A DNA stretch of 64,000 nucleotides. Origin: Streptomyces sp. NBC_00271. GTDB lineage: Bacteria > Actinomycetota > Actinomycetes > Streptomycetales > Streptomycetaceae. The DNA is taken from contig NZ_CP108070.1 in NCBI RefSeq assembly GCF_036178845.1, positions 9,238,001-9,302,000 of the forward strand. The letters are read 5' to 3'. The notes under the pieces were generated by a model, which was given only the letters and a program-made list of their open reading frames with translations, searched no databases and was not told where the DNA came from. Below are positions 42,012 to 49,972 of the stretch, piece by piece; position 1 is the stretch's first letter; every line of letters begins with the position of its first letter. The position numbers and the translations under genes were made by a program.

Positions 42012-43211
42012 ATGTGCCGTACCGTCCGTGTCCTGTCCGCCACCGCCCTGGCCTGTGCCGCCCTGGGGGCGGCCGCCACGGCCGCGTCCGCGGATCCGGG
42101 CGCGGAGGTCGATCCCCGTTCCGTGGGCCCCGGTGGCCTCCTCTCCATCTCCGTCACCTGCGACGCGATCGGCGGCACCCCGCCCGAGTCCATCGACGCC
42201 CACTCCCAGGGCTTCGAGGGAGGCACGGTCCAGCTGCACCGGATCACCGGCGGCGACGAGAAGACGGACGGCGCCACCTCGTACCGCGGGACGGCCCGCA
42301 TCCCGGCGAGTGGGACTCCCGACGCTGGATCCGGAGCGGTCGATGGATCCGGAGGGGTCGGTGGGTTCGGAGTGGCATCCGCGGCCGGCGAGCAGTTCAC
42401 GAGCGATTCCGTCGACGGGGACCGTGAGGCCCAATGGGGCGTCAACGGCGTGTGTCCCGTCGCGCCGGGTGGCCAGGAGCGGCCATGGAACGCCTCGTAC
42501 ACCGTGTCCCACGGCACCGGCACCGGCGCCAGCACCGGTACGGGCACGGGCACGGGCGCCAGCACCGGTACGGGCATCGGCACCGGCACGGGTACGGGCA
42601 CGGGCGCCAGCACCGGTACGGGCACCGGCACGGGCACGGGCCCGGGCACCGGCACAAGTGCCGGGCGTGACACGGCTACGGGGCGCGAGACCGGTGCACC
42701 TCATGACACGGGTGTGCCTCATGACACGGGCGCGGGCCGTGACACCGGTGCGACCCACGACACCGGCACGGGGCGTGACCCGGGTACGGGTCGTGACACC
42801 GGTGCGACGCACGACACCGGTACGGGGCATGACACGGGCGCCGGGCGCGAGACCGGTGCGGCTCACGACACCGGCACGGGGCGTGACCCGGGTACGGGTC
42901 GTGACACCGGTGCGACGCACGACACCGGTACGGGGCATGACACGGGCGCCGGGCGCGAGACCGGTGCGGCTCACGACACCGGCACGGGGCGTGACCCGGG
43001 TACGGGTCGTGACACCGGTGCGACGCACGAGACCGGCACGGATCACGACAGCGAGGAGCGCCCCACCGGTGCCCAGTACGGAGTACAGGGCGGCGCGGGC
43101 GGCACCTTCACCGATTCCGTCCCGGCCCTGATCACCGGCGGCGTCCTGATCGTGGGCGCGCTGGGCGCGGCCCTCCACCGGCTGCGCCAAAGGGGCTCCT
43201 CCCACCGCTGA
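42012..43211 (+). CDS. Secreted membrane-anchored protein with Gly-Thr and DTGxGR hexapeptide repeats
   Basis: The 399-aa protein has a signal peptide ([19 protein letters not shown], cut near ASA-DPGAE), a small N-terminal domain (about 30-160, one central CDAIGG and one CPVAPGG Cys), a Gly-Thr-Ser low-complexity stretch (166-217), then 16-20 hexapeptides of the form D/E-T-G-A/T-x-R/H up to about residue 345, and a C-terminal helix with basic tail ([21 protein letters not shown]). The hexapeptides are grouped in a 36-residue super-repeat. It looks like a cell-wall-spanning stalk presenting the N-domain. The end is sortase-like in layout but lacks LPxTG or LAxTG. AGGAG lies 8 nt before the ATG. 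Confidence 0.82.
   Translation: MCRTVRVLSATALACAALGAAATAASADPGAEVDPRSVGPGGLLSISVTCDAIGGTPPESIDAHSQGFEGGTVQLHRITGGDEKTDGATSYRGTARIPASGTPDAGSGAVDGSGGVGGFGVASAAGEQFTSDSVDGDREAQWGVNGVCPVAPGGQERPWNASYTVSHGTGTGASTGTGTGTGASTGTGIGTGTGTGTGASTGTGTGTGTGPGTGTSAGRDTATGRETGAPHDTGVPHDTGAGRDTGATHDTGTGRDPGTGRDTGATHDTGTGHDTGAGRETGAAHDTGTGRDPGTGRDTGATHDTGTGHDTGAGRETGAAHDTGTGRDPGTGRDTGATHETGTDHDSEERPTGAQYGVQGGAGGTFTDSVPALITGGVLIVGALGAALHRLRQRGSSHR
42759..43034 (+). repeat. 108-bp tandem repeats inside the surface-protein gene
   Basis: Units begin at 42759, 42867 and 42975 (last one partial), each encoding six hexapeptides. A GC-rich Gly-Thr coding stretch (42509-42660) lies just upstream. Both are likely to vary in copy number. 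Confidence 0.9.
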
Positions 43212-43305
43212 CGCTGTGACGGGCGCACCCCGGCCGGGCGCCCATGGCGGGTCGGGAGCCCGGGTAACGACAGGGCACGGCACCACGGACTGCACGGAGG
43301 CACGT

Positions 43306-44553
43306 ATGCGGCGGACGGTTCCGGAAGGACACGGTCCGGTCCGCTACGGGCCGCCCCTTCCCGATCAGGGCCTGCCGGTACTGGCCGAGCTGCGCGCCGT
43401 GCTCGCCGACGCGGCGGGCCACGCCCACGCCGAGCCCTCCGGCGGCGGCCCCGCGCTTCTCGACGCCGCCTGCGGCTACTGGACCCGGCGGGGCCTGGCC
43501 GCCGACCGCGACCGGGTGGTCGCCGCCCCCGGCGCCCCCGCGCTGCTCCTCGCGCTGACCGGCGCACTCGGCGGCGACGTCCTGGTGCCGCGCCCGTGCG
43601 CCGCCTGGTGGGCACCGCAGGTCCGCCTCCTGGGCCGGTCCGTGTTCCACGCGGCGACGCCCGCGGAGTGCGGCGGCCTACCGGATCCGTACGCACTCCT
43701 GGAGACCGTCCGCCGGGTCCGCGCCGAGGGCGGCGACCCGCGCCTGCTCGTGCTCTCCGTCGCCGACGACCCCACCGCCACCGTCGCACCGCCCGAGGTG
43801 GTGCACGAGACCGTGGAGGCCGCGGTGGGCGAGGGACTGCACGTGGTCAGCGACGAGACGTGGCGCGACACCCTGCACCGGCCGCACGACACCGTTCTGC
43901 TCAGCCCCGCCGAGATGCTCCCCGGCGAGGTCACTGTTCTCACGGACCTCGCGGGCGCCTTCCTGCCGCAGGGCTGGCCGGCCGCCGTCGCCCGTTTCCC
44001 GGACACCGACGAGGGCCTTCGGCTGCGCGCCCGCGTCCTCGACGTGCTCACCGTGCTCGGTGCCCGGGTCGCCGAACCGGTCGCGGCGGCGGCCGCGTAC
44101 GCGCTCGGTGAACCGGACGCGGTCACGGAGCGGTTGACCGCCGCCGTACGCCTGCACGCGCGTGTGGCTCTCGCCGCGCACCGCGCGGTGGTCGGGTCAG
44201 GCGCTCTCGCGCGGCCGCCGCGGGCGGGTCGGCATCTGTACGTGGATCTCGGCCCGTTGAGCTCCGCGCTGACCGCCCTCGGCGTCGGGGACGCACAGGA
44301 ACTGGAGGACTTCCTCACCGCCCGGCTCGGCATGCCCGCGCCGGGCGGCCACCGCTTCGGGGACGACCTCGAGGCGCTGCGCGTGCGGTTGGAGACCGGA
44401 CCGCTGCTCGGCGCCACCGACGAGGAGCGGGCGGAATGCCTCAGTTCACCCTCGCCGTTGGAACTGCCGCAGGTGCAACGCGCGTTGACCCTCCTGGGGT
44501 CGGCGTTCGACGATCTCCGTGACGACGCTCAGCGATGGGAGCCTCCTCGATGA
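43306..44553 (+). CDS. Aminotransferase class I/II-fold protein lacking any lysine
   Basis: The 415-aa protein has the fold-type I pattern: VVAAPGAPALLLALTGAL (cofactor loop region), LVLSVADDPTATVAPPEVV (NPTG region, here DDPT), VVSDETWRD (usual DExY/W Asp) and RVRLETGPLLG (substrate Arg region). Where the PLP-binding SxSK is expected, the sequence reads LTDLAGAFLPQGWP. The whole protein contains no Lys, so it cannot form the internal Schiff base. It may bind PLP or a ligand without catalysis. GGAGG lies 5 nt before the ATG. The last four bases overlap the start of the metallo-hydrolase gene (ATGA), so the two are translationally coupled. Confidence 0.82.
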   Translation: MRRTVPEGHGPVRYGPPLPDQGLPVLAELRAVLADAAGHAHAEPSGGGPALLDAACGYWTRRGLAADRDRVVAAPGAPALLLALTGALGGDVLVPRPCAAWWAPQVRLLGRSVFHAATPAECGGLPDPYALLETVRRVRAEGGDPRLLVLSVADDPTATVAPPEVVHETVEAAVGEGLHVVSDETWRDTLHRPHDTVLLSPAEMLPGEVTVLTDLAGAFLPQGWPAAVARFPDTDEGLRLRARVLDVLTVLGARVAEPVAAAAAYALGEPDAVTERLTAAVRLHARVALAAHRAVVGSGALARPPRAGRHLYVDLGPLSSALTALGVGDAQELEDFLTARLGMPAPGGHRFGDDLEALRVRLETGPLLGATDEERAECLSSPSPLELPQVQRALTLLGSAFDDLRDDAQRWEPPR

Positions 44554-45647
44554 CGCAGCAGTCCCAGTCGACCACGAGCACGAGTACGTCCATATCCCCG
44601 AGCACGTCCATATCCACGAGTACGTCCGTGTCCACGAACACGCAGGACGCCGTTCCTCTTCGTCCGCTCGTCGATCCCCCACCTCTCGCCGAACCCCGTC
44701 CGCTCGGTGAGCGCCGTGCGTGGCCGCGGTCGTTCGTCGACCGGCTGACCGCGCCGTTGCCGGGACTGCGGGCCTTCGCGCGGTTCGCTCGTGAGGGGGC
44801 GCTGCGGCCGGGGCCCGAGGGGCTCGCCGACATTCCCGTGCTGCCCTTCGAACCGGGGCCGCTGCCACGGGTAGGCACCCGAACCGTCGCCGTCTCCTGG
44901 GCAGGGCACGCGAGTTGGGTGATCCGCATGGGCGGGCTCACCGTCCTCACCGACCCGGTCTGGTCCCGCAGGATCCTCGGCACCCCGGCCCGGATCACCC
45001 CGGTCGGCGTGGCCTGGAGCGCGTTGCCGCGCGTCGACGCGGTCGTCATCAGCCACAACCACTACGACCATCTCGACGCGCCGACGCTGCGCCGACTCCC
45101 GCGCGACACACGGGTGTTCGTGCCGGCCGGACTCGGGCGCTGGTTCCGGCGCCGCCGGTTCACCCGGGTCACCGAGCTGGACTGGTGGGAGGCGGTCGAA
45201 CTCGACGGCGTGCGCTTCGACTTCGTCCCCGCGCACCACTGGTCCAAGCGCGGTCTCACCGACACCTGCCGCACGCTGTGGGGCGGCTGGGTGCTGACGG
45301 CGCCCGAAGGACAGCGGGTGTACTTCGCGGGGGACACGGGGTACGGGCACTGGTTCGCGGCCATCGGGCAGCGCTACCCGGGGATAGACCTGGCCCTGCT
45401 CCCCATCGGGGCGTACGACCCCCGGTGGTGGTTGAGTGACGTCCACTGTGACCCGGAAGAGGCCGTTCGGGCGGCCGTCGACCTGGGGGCTCGTCGGATG
45501 GCGCCGATGCACTGGGGGACGTTCGTGCTGTCCGCGGAGCCCGTGCTGGAGCCGTTGACCCGGGTGAAGGCGGCTTGGGAGCGGGTGGGGTTGGAGCGGG
45601 GGAATCTGTGGGATCTGGCGGTGGGGGGTTCTCGGGTCCTGGCGTGA
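44550..45647 (+). CDS. Metallo-beta-lactamase-fold hydrolase (NAPE-PLD/UlaG-like)
   Basis: The 365-aa protein has VSWAGHASWVIRMGGLTVLTDPVW, the metal motif SHNHYDHLD (HxHxDH), FVPAHHWSKRG (His), YFAGDTGYGHWF (Asp) and PMHWGTF (His), the set of N-acyl-phosphatidylethanolamine phospholipase D-like enzymes. It probably hydrolyses a phosphodiester or lactone. The first 38 residues are Ser/Thr repeats (STSTSISPSTSISTSTSVST) from a degenerate DNA repeat. The ATG at 44550 has GGGAG 8 nt upstream; an ATG 15 nt earlier is less likely. Coupled to the aminotransferase-like gene. Confidence 0.9.
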   Translation: MTQQSQSTTSTSTSISPSTSISTSTSVSTNTQDAVPLRPLVDPPPLAEPRPLGERRAWPRSFVDRLTAPLPGLRAFARFAREGALRPGPEGLADIPVLPFEPGPLPRVGTRTVAVSWAGHASWVIRMGGLTVLTDPVWSRRILGTPARITPVGVAWSALPRVDAVVISHNHYDHLDAPTLRRLPRDTRVFVPAGLGRWFRRRRFTRVTELDWWEAVELDGVRFDFVPAHHWSKRGLTDTCRTLWGGWVLTAPEGQRVYFAGDTGYGHWFAAIGQRYPGIDLALLPIGAYDPRWWLSDVHCDPEEAVRAAVDLGARRMAPMHWGTFVLSAEPVLEPLTRVKAAWERVGLERGNLWDLAVGGSRVLA

Positions 45648-45665
45648 CGGCGGTGGTGGGGGTGC

Positions 45666-46358
45666 CTACCGAGGCGCGGTTCCGCGTACCCTCCGCCACA
45701 CTCCCGGCGCCGCGCTGATCGCCAGTGTCAGGGCCACCGCCGCCACCACGCCCTCCCACGGCTCGTCGAAGAGGGAGCCGCCGAGGATGCCGATGACCTG
45801 GTAGGTGGCCGCCCAGGCGAGGCAGGTGGGGAGGTCGCCGCGGGCGAAGGTGCGCAGGGGCATCTTCGCCAGCAGGCAGGCGAGCATCACCGGTATGCGG
45901 CCCGCCGGGACGAGGCGGGACAGGACGAGGACGGCGACGCCGTGGTCGTCCAGTTTTTCCTGGGCCTGGGTGAGGCGGTCCTCCGGGGCGCGCACCCGGA
46001 TCGCCTCCAGCCAGCGCGAGCCGTTCTTGGATCCCATGCCGCGCCGGCCGAGCCAGTAGAGCGCCACGTCACCGAGGAACGCCGCGAGCGAGCCCACCGC
46101 GAAGACCAGCAGCAGGGCGAACGGCGCGGTCTCGTGAAAGGCCACCACGGCCGCGGAACTGACCAGCGCACCCGTCGGCACCACCGGGACGAGCGCGCCG
46201 ATCAGCACCAGCACGAACAGCGTCGGATAGCCGATCGCCTGCTGCGTGCTCTCCGGTGACACGGCCGCGCCCGTGGCGGACAGGAACAGGGCGGGGGCGG
46301 CGCTCTTGGCGGACAGGAATATCGCGGGGGCCGCGCCCATACCGGTCAGAGGCGTCAC
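45666..46358 (-). CDS. DedA family membrane protein
   Basis: The 230-aa protein matches DedA/SNARE-associated proteins: helical N-terminal re-entrant loop, AFLGDVALYWLGRRGMGSKNGSRWLEAIR (glycine-rich loop), then LVLSRLVPAGRIPVMLACLLAKMPLRTFARGDL cut short here, and two more helices. DedA proteins flip undecaprenyl phosphate or phosphatidylethanolamine across the membrane. It starts at a GTG with GGAGG 7 nt upstream and overlaps the stop of the upstream metallo-hydrolase gene by 4 nt. Its N-terminus contains a 33-bp tandem duplication (APAIFLSAKSA / APALFLSATGA). Confidence 0.9.
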   Translation of the reverse strand: MTPLTGMGAAPAIFLSAKSAAPALFLSATGAAVSPESTQQAIGYPTLFVLVLIGALVPVVPTGALVSSAAVVAFHETAPFALLLVFAVGSLAAFLGDVALYWLGRRGMGSKNGSRWLEAIRVRAPEDRLTQAQEKLDDHGVAVLVLSRLVPAGRIPVMLACLLAKMPLRTFARGDLPTCLAWAATYQVIGILGGSLFDEPWEGVVAAVALTLAISAAPGVWRRVRGTAPR

Positions 46359-47128
46359 CGCGCGACCTCCGGGCGCACGCTCTCGCCGTGTTCGAGCCGG
46401 TGCACCGCCACCTGGGGCGCACGCTCCCCAGCCAGGCGCACGAACTCATCACCCGGCGCATGGAATTCATGGGGGCGCACGCTGTCCATGCCGATGGGCC
46501 AGTACGTGCCGTAGTGCACCGGCACCGCGCTCCTCGGCATCAGCCGGGCCAGCGCCTCGGCGGCCCGCCCCGCGTCCAGGTGTCCCTCCCCGAGGAAGGG
46601 GCCCCACCCGCCGACCGGCAGCAGCGCCACGTCGACCGGTCCGACCTCCTCGGCCATCGACTCGAACAGCCCGGTGTCCCCGGCGAAATAGGTCCGCGCC
46701 TCGCCCTCCACCACGAAGCCCAGCGCGGGGGAGCGGTGCGGTCCGACCGGCAGTCGCCGCCCGTCGTGCCGCGCCGACACCGTACGTACGACCAGGTCGC
46801 CGACCTCGGTCAGGTCCCCGGGCGCCACTTCGACGAACCGCAGATGGTCCAGCCTGCGCAGCGCCGGCACCACGCGCGGCGCGCCCTTCGGCACCAGGAC
46901 CAGGGTGCCCGGCGCGAGCCGCTGCAAGGAGGGCAGATGGAGATGGTCGGCGTGCAGATGCGAGACCAGCGCCACGTCCGCGACCGCCGCCTCGGGAGGG
47001 GGCGGCGCCCCGCGCCTGCGCCGCAGGTGCGCGAGCCGGCGCGCGAAGAGCGGATCGGTGAGGACGCGTGTGCCGGAGTCCTCCAGCGTGCAAGTGGCGT
47101 GCCCCCACCAGGTGATCTCCACCGGCAC
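46355..47128 (-). CDS. Metallo-beta-lactamase-fold hydrolase
   Basis: The 257-aa protein begins VEITWWGHATCTLEDSGTRVLTDPLF and has the metal motifs SHLHADHLH (HxHxDH), SARHDGR (His), YFAGDTGLF (Asp) and VHYGTYWP (His). It is UlaG-like, so hydrolysis of a lactone or phosphodiester is likely. The GTG start at 47128 has AGGAGG 7 nt upstream. It is the first gene of a two-gene operon with the DedA protein, which suggests a membrane-lipid substrate. It is distinct from the other metallo-hydrolase at 44550. Confidence 0.9.
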   Translation of the reverse strand: MPVEITWWGHATCTLEDSGTRVLTDPLFARRLAHLRRRRGAPPPPEAAVADVALVSHLHADHLHLPSLQRLAPGTLVLVPKGAPRVVPALRRLDHLRFVEVAPGDLTEVGDLVVRTVSARHDGRRLPVGPHRSPALGFVVEGEARTYFAGDTGLFESMAEEVGPVDVALLPVGGWGPFLGEGHLDAGRAAEALARLMPRSAVPVHYGTYWPIGMDSVRPHEFHAPGDEFVRLAGERAPQVAVHRLEHGESVRPEVAR

Positions 47129-47213
47129 TTCTTTGCCTCCTCCGTGCGACTCCCCCCGAGCCTACGTGCAGGAGTAGGGTCGGCGGCGAAACCCGGAGGT
47201 GAGGGGGGACGCC

Positions 47214-47648
47214 ATGGGACACGCACGCAGCGCCTCCGCAGTGCCGACCTTGGTCCGCGTCACGGCCATCGCGAGCCTGACGCCCCTGGAGGAGCTCGAC
47301 GCGGACCCCTTCCTCGTGGACTCCCGCAGCCAGTACGCGATGTGCGCCCGCTGGGCCGCCGAGCGCGGTTACGTCGTCACCCGCGAGCTCCTCGTCCGCG
47401 GTCTGCGCCCCGACCACCGCACCCTGTGGGCGGACGTCGAGGCGGGCCTCGTGGACCTGTTCGTCGCGCCGAGCCACCGCGTCCTGGAGCGCGCCCTCGC
47501 CTCCGTGGACGAGTTCACCGCCGAGTGCGTCCGCCGCGGCGTACGGATCGAGACGGTCGGGCGCGCGGAACCGTCGTACGACGCCCAGATGAAGGCCCGG
47601 GTCCACCGTCGCCTGTCGATGCCGACCGCGGGCTACGACGGCCGCTGA
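47214..47648 (+). CDS. Small protein resembling the N-terminal fold of serine recombinases, without the active serine
   Basis: The 144-aa protein is not an annotated family that I recognise. Its pattern SQYAMCARWAAERGYVVTREL ... RPDHRTLWADVEAGLVDLFVAPSHRVLERALASVDEFTAECVRRGVRIETV follows resolvase N-terminal domains (helix, GYxV, RPxxxxxLxDVxxGxVDxxVV, VLxR, GVxxxxV). The catalytic YxRVS motif is absent and there is no DNA-binding domain, so recombination is unlikely. Start MGHARSASAV at 47214 has GGGGGG/GAGG purine-rich sequence upstream; a GTG 15 nt earlier is possible. The function is unknown. Confidence 0.65.
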   Translation: MGHARSASAVPTLVRVTAIASLTPLEELDADPFLVDSRSQYAMCARWAAERGYVVTRELLVRGLRPDHRTLWADVEAGLVDLFVAPSHRVLERALASVDEFTAECVRRGVRIETVGRAEPSYDAQMKARVHRRLSMPTAGYDGR

Positions 47649-47736
47649 GGGGGACACCGGGGGCCGCTCGACCGTTGTGACAGGGTGGGAGCAGGCCTCG
47701 CACACCGGGCGGGCCGGGACGTGAGGTGGACAGGGC

Positions 47737-49821
47737 GTGGGCGGAAGGCGTTGGCGGCGACTTCTCAGCGGAGTGTGGCGGAGCCTCGCGGTGTGGGCCG
47801 TGTCCACGGTCACCATGCTCGTCCTCGCCGGTGTGCTGCCCGACTTCCAGCTGGAGTCCACCAACGGCGACAGCGCCACGCGGATAGCCGTCACCGCCGG
47901 GGTCGGCGCGGCCGTCTTCGGTCTGCTCTCCTCGCTCGTGTGGCCCCTGCTCGTACGGGCACTGCTCCTGGTGCCCGCCCTCGTGCTCGGTCTGCTCGTC
48001 TTCTTCCTGAACGGGTCCTTGCTGCTGATAGCCCTGCGCATCAACCCCTCGGGGCAGGGCGAGGCCGCGCCCGAGACCGCCGTGGTCGTCGCCGCCGTGA
48101 TGTCCGCGGTCGCCTCGGCCACCGGGGGTGCCCTCGCCGTCCGGGACGACGACGCCTACCGGCGCAGGCTCTACCGGCTCGCCGACCGGCGCCGCAGGCG
48201 CGGTGACGGGCAGGCCTGGCCCTCGACCCCCGGTGCCGTCTTCCTCCAGCTCGACGGTGTCGGCCACGACGTGCTGCAGGAGGCGGTCGCCAAGGGGCTG
48301 ATGCCCACCGTCGCGCAGTGGCTCGGGGGCCCCGGGGAGGGCGGCTGTCCCACCCACCGGCTCACCCCGTGGCGCACCGACTGGTCCAGTCAGACCGGCG
48401 CCAGCCAGCTCGGCATCCTGCACGGCAGCAACCACGACGTGCCGGCCTTCCGCTGGTACGAGAAGGACACGCACGAGGTCATGGTGTGCAACCGGCCCTC
48501 CAGCGCCGCCGAACTCCAGCGTCGGGCCGTCGAGTACACCGGCGACGGGGGCCTGCTCACCGTCGACGGCGCCAGCCGCGGCAACCTCTTCAGCGGCGGC
48601 GCCGACCAGCTGGCTCTGGTGCTGTCCATGGCCGCGCGAAGGGGCCGGGAGAACCGTTCCCGCTCCGGCTACTTCGCCTACTTCAGCGACCCCGCCAACG
48701 CCGTCCGTACGGCCATGTCCTTCGTCGCCGAGGTGCTGCGCGAGATGGGCCAGTCCACGTGGGCCCGGATGAAGAAGCGGCGGCCCCGGGTCAAGCGCGG
48801 CGGGCTGTACCCCTTCGTGCGCGCCTTCGCGACCGTCGTCGAGCGGGACGTCGTCGTCGCCGCGGTGATCGGCGACATGCTCGCCGGACGCAACGCGGTC
48901 TACGCGGACCTGGTGGCGTACGACGAGGTGGCCCACCACTCCGGGCCGCGCAGCCGGGACGCCGAGAAGGTCCTGGAGCGTCTCGACCGGTCCCTCGCCC
49001 TGGTGGCCAAGGTCGCCGAACACGCCCCGCGGCCCTACCGGATCGTGGTGCTGTCGGACCACGGCCAGAGCCCCGGCGAGACCTTCCTGACCCGCTACGG
49101 CCTCAGCCTCGGCAACCTGGTCCGGGCCGGCTGCGGGCTGCCCGTGCCGCGCAGGGCGCAGCGTACGCACAGCGGCACCGAGGCGCGGGCGGCGGTGCGG
49201 GCCGCGCTGCGCAGACCCGTCGAGGAGCGCGGTGAGCGTCACCGTCCCTCGCGCCGTTCCGAGCCCATCGTGCTGGCTTCAGGCAACCTCGGCCTGGTCT
49301 CCTTCCCCGACATGCCGCACCGGATGAGCCGGGAGGAGATCGACCGCCGCCACCCCGCGCTGCTGTCCACCCTCGCCAACCACCCCGGCGTCGGCTTCGT
49401 GCTGGTCCGCAGCGAGGAGTACGGCGGACTCGTGCTGGCCGCGAACGGCGCGGAGGTGCCGGTCGACAAGCTCGACGACGCGCGCCCGGGCCCGCTCGCC
49501 GACTTCGGCCCCGGCGCCGCCGACGCCGTACGACGTACGCACTCCTTCCCGCACGTCGCCGACATCATGGTCAACTCCTCGTACGACCCGCAGGAGGGCG
49601 AGGTCCTCGCCTTCGAGGAGCAGATCGGCTCGCACGGCGGACTCGGCGGGGCCCAGGCCCGCCCCTTCCTGCTGTCACCGGTGGCCCTGTCCGTCCCGGT
49701 CGAGGACGACGCGGATCTCGTGGGCGCCGAGCAGGTGCACCGCGTACTGCGGCGCTGGCTGCGCGAGTGCGACGGCCCCCAAGTGCCGCTGGCGGCGCCC
49801 GCGGACGAGCGCGCCGCCTGA
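47737..49821 (+). CDS. Membrane protein fused to an alkaline-phosphatase-superfamily phosphodiesterase
   Basis: The 694-aa protein has four hydrophobic segments in the first 135 residues (PHB/phage-holin-family-like: WAVSTVTMLVLAGVLPDF, GVGAAVFGLLSSLVWPLLVRALLLVPALVLGLL) and then a large enzyme domain of the alkaline phosphatase/phosphodiesterase superfamily: AVFLQLDGVGHDVL (metal Asp), NHDVPAFRWYEKDTHE, VYADLVAYDEVAHHSGPRS (metal Asp and His), VLSDHGQSPGETF (Asp, His) and SHGGLGGAQ. It probably hydrolyses a phosphodiester or a phosphonate-type lipid at the membrane. It starts at GTG with GAGG 10 nt upstream. Confidence 0.85.
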   Translation: MGGRRWRRLLSGVWRSLAVWAVSTVTMLVLAGVLPDFQLESTNGDSATRIAVTAGVGAAVFGLLSSLVWPLLVRALLLVPALVLGLLVFFLNGSLLLIALRINPSGQGEAAPETAVVVAAVMSAVASATGGALAVRDDDAYRRRLYRLADRRRRRGDGQAWPSTPGAVFLQLDGVGHDVLQEAVAKGLMPTVAQWLGGPGEGGCPTHRLTPWRTDWSSQTGASQLGILHGSNHDVPAFRWYEKDTHEVMVCNRPSSAAELQRRAVEYTGDGGLLTVDGASRGNLFSGGADQLALVLSMAARRGRENRSRSGYFAYFSDPANAVRTAMSFVAEVLREMGQSTWARMKKRRPRVKRGGLYPFVRAFATVVERDVVVAAVIGDMLAGRNAVYADLVAYDEVAHHSGPRSRDAEKVLERLDRSLALVAKVAEHAPRPYRIVVLSDHGQSPGETFLTRYGLSLGNLVRAGCGLPVPRRAQRTHSGTEARAAVRAALRRPVEERGERHRPSRRSEPIVLASGNLGLVSFPDMPHRMSREEIDRRHPALLSTLANHPGVGFVLVRSEEYGGLVLAANGAEVPVDKLDDARPGPLADFGPGAADAVRRTHSFPHVADIMVNSSYDPQEGEVLAFEEQIGSHGGLGGAQARPFLLSPVALSVPVEDDADLVGAEQVHRVLRRWLRECDGPQVPLAAPADERAA

Positions 49822-49845
49822 GCCACGGCCAGGGGGCCGGGCCGG

Positions 49846-49897
49846 GGCGGCGGAAACGGGCTGCGGTCGGTGGCGGCGGAAAATGGGCTGCGGTCGG
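49846..49897. repeat. 26-bp tandem duplication
   Basis: GGCGGCGGAAACGGGCTGCGG-type units at 49846-49870 and 49872-49897 differ by one substitution and one inserted base. They lie between the phosphodiesterase and MoxR genes. Confidence 0.8.
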
Positions 49898-49972
49898 CGA
49901 GCCCCGCGCACACACTGTTCGCATGGAGCACCGCGCACCCGCGGGGCACTTCCCGACCCCCGAGGATGCTGC

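Noticed and set aside
42759..43034. CRISPR-like regular repeats
   Set aside because: Repeats are directly adjacent without unique spacers, remain in one reading frame and encode hexapeptides; no cas genes are near.
47214..47648. Active recombinase or mobile element remnant
   Set aside because: Catalytic serine motif and DNA-binding domain are missing; no terminal repeats or att-like sites nearby.
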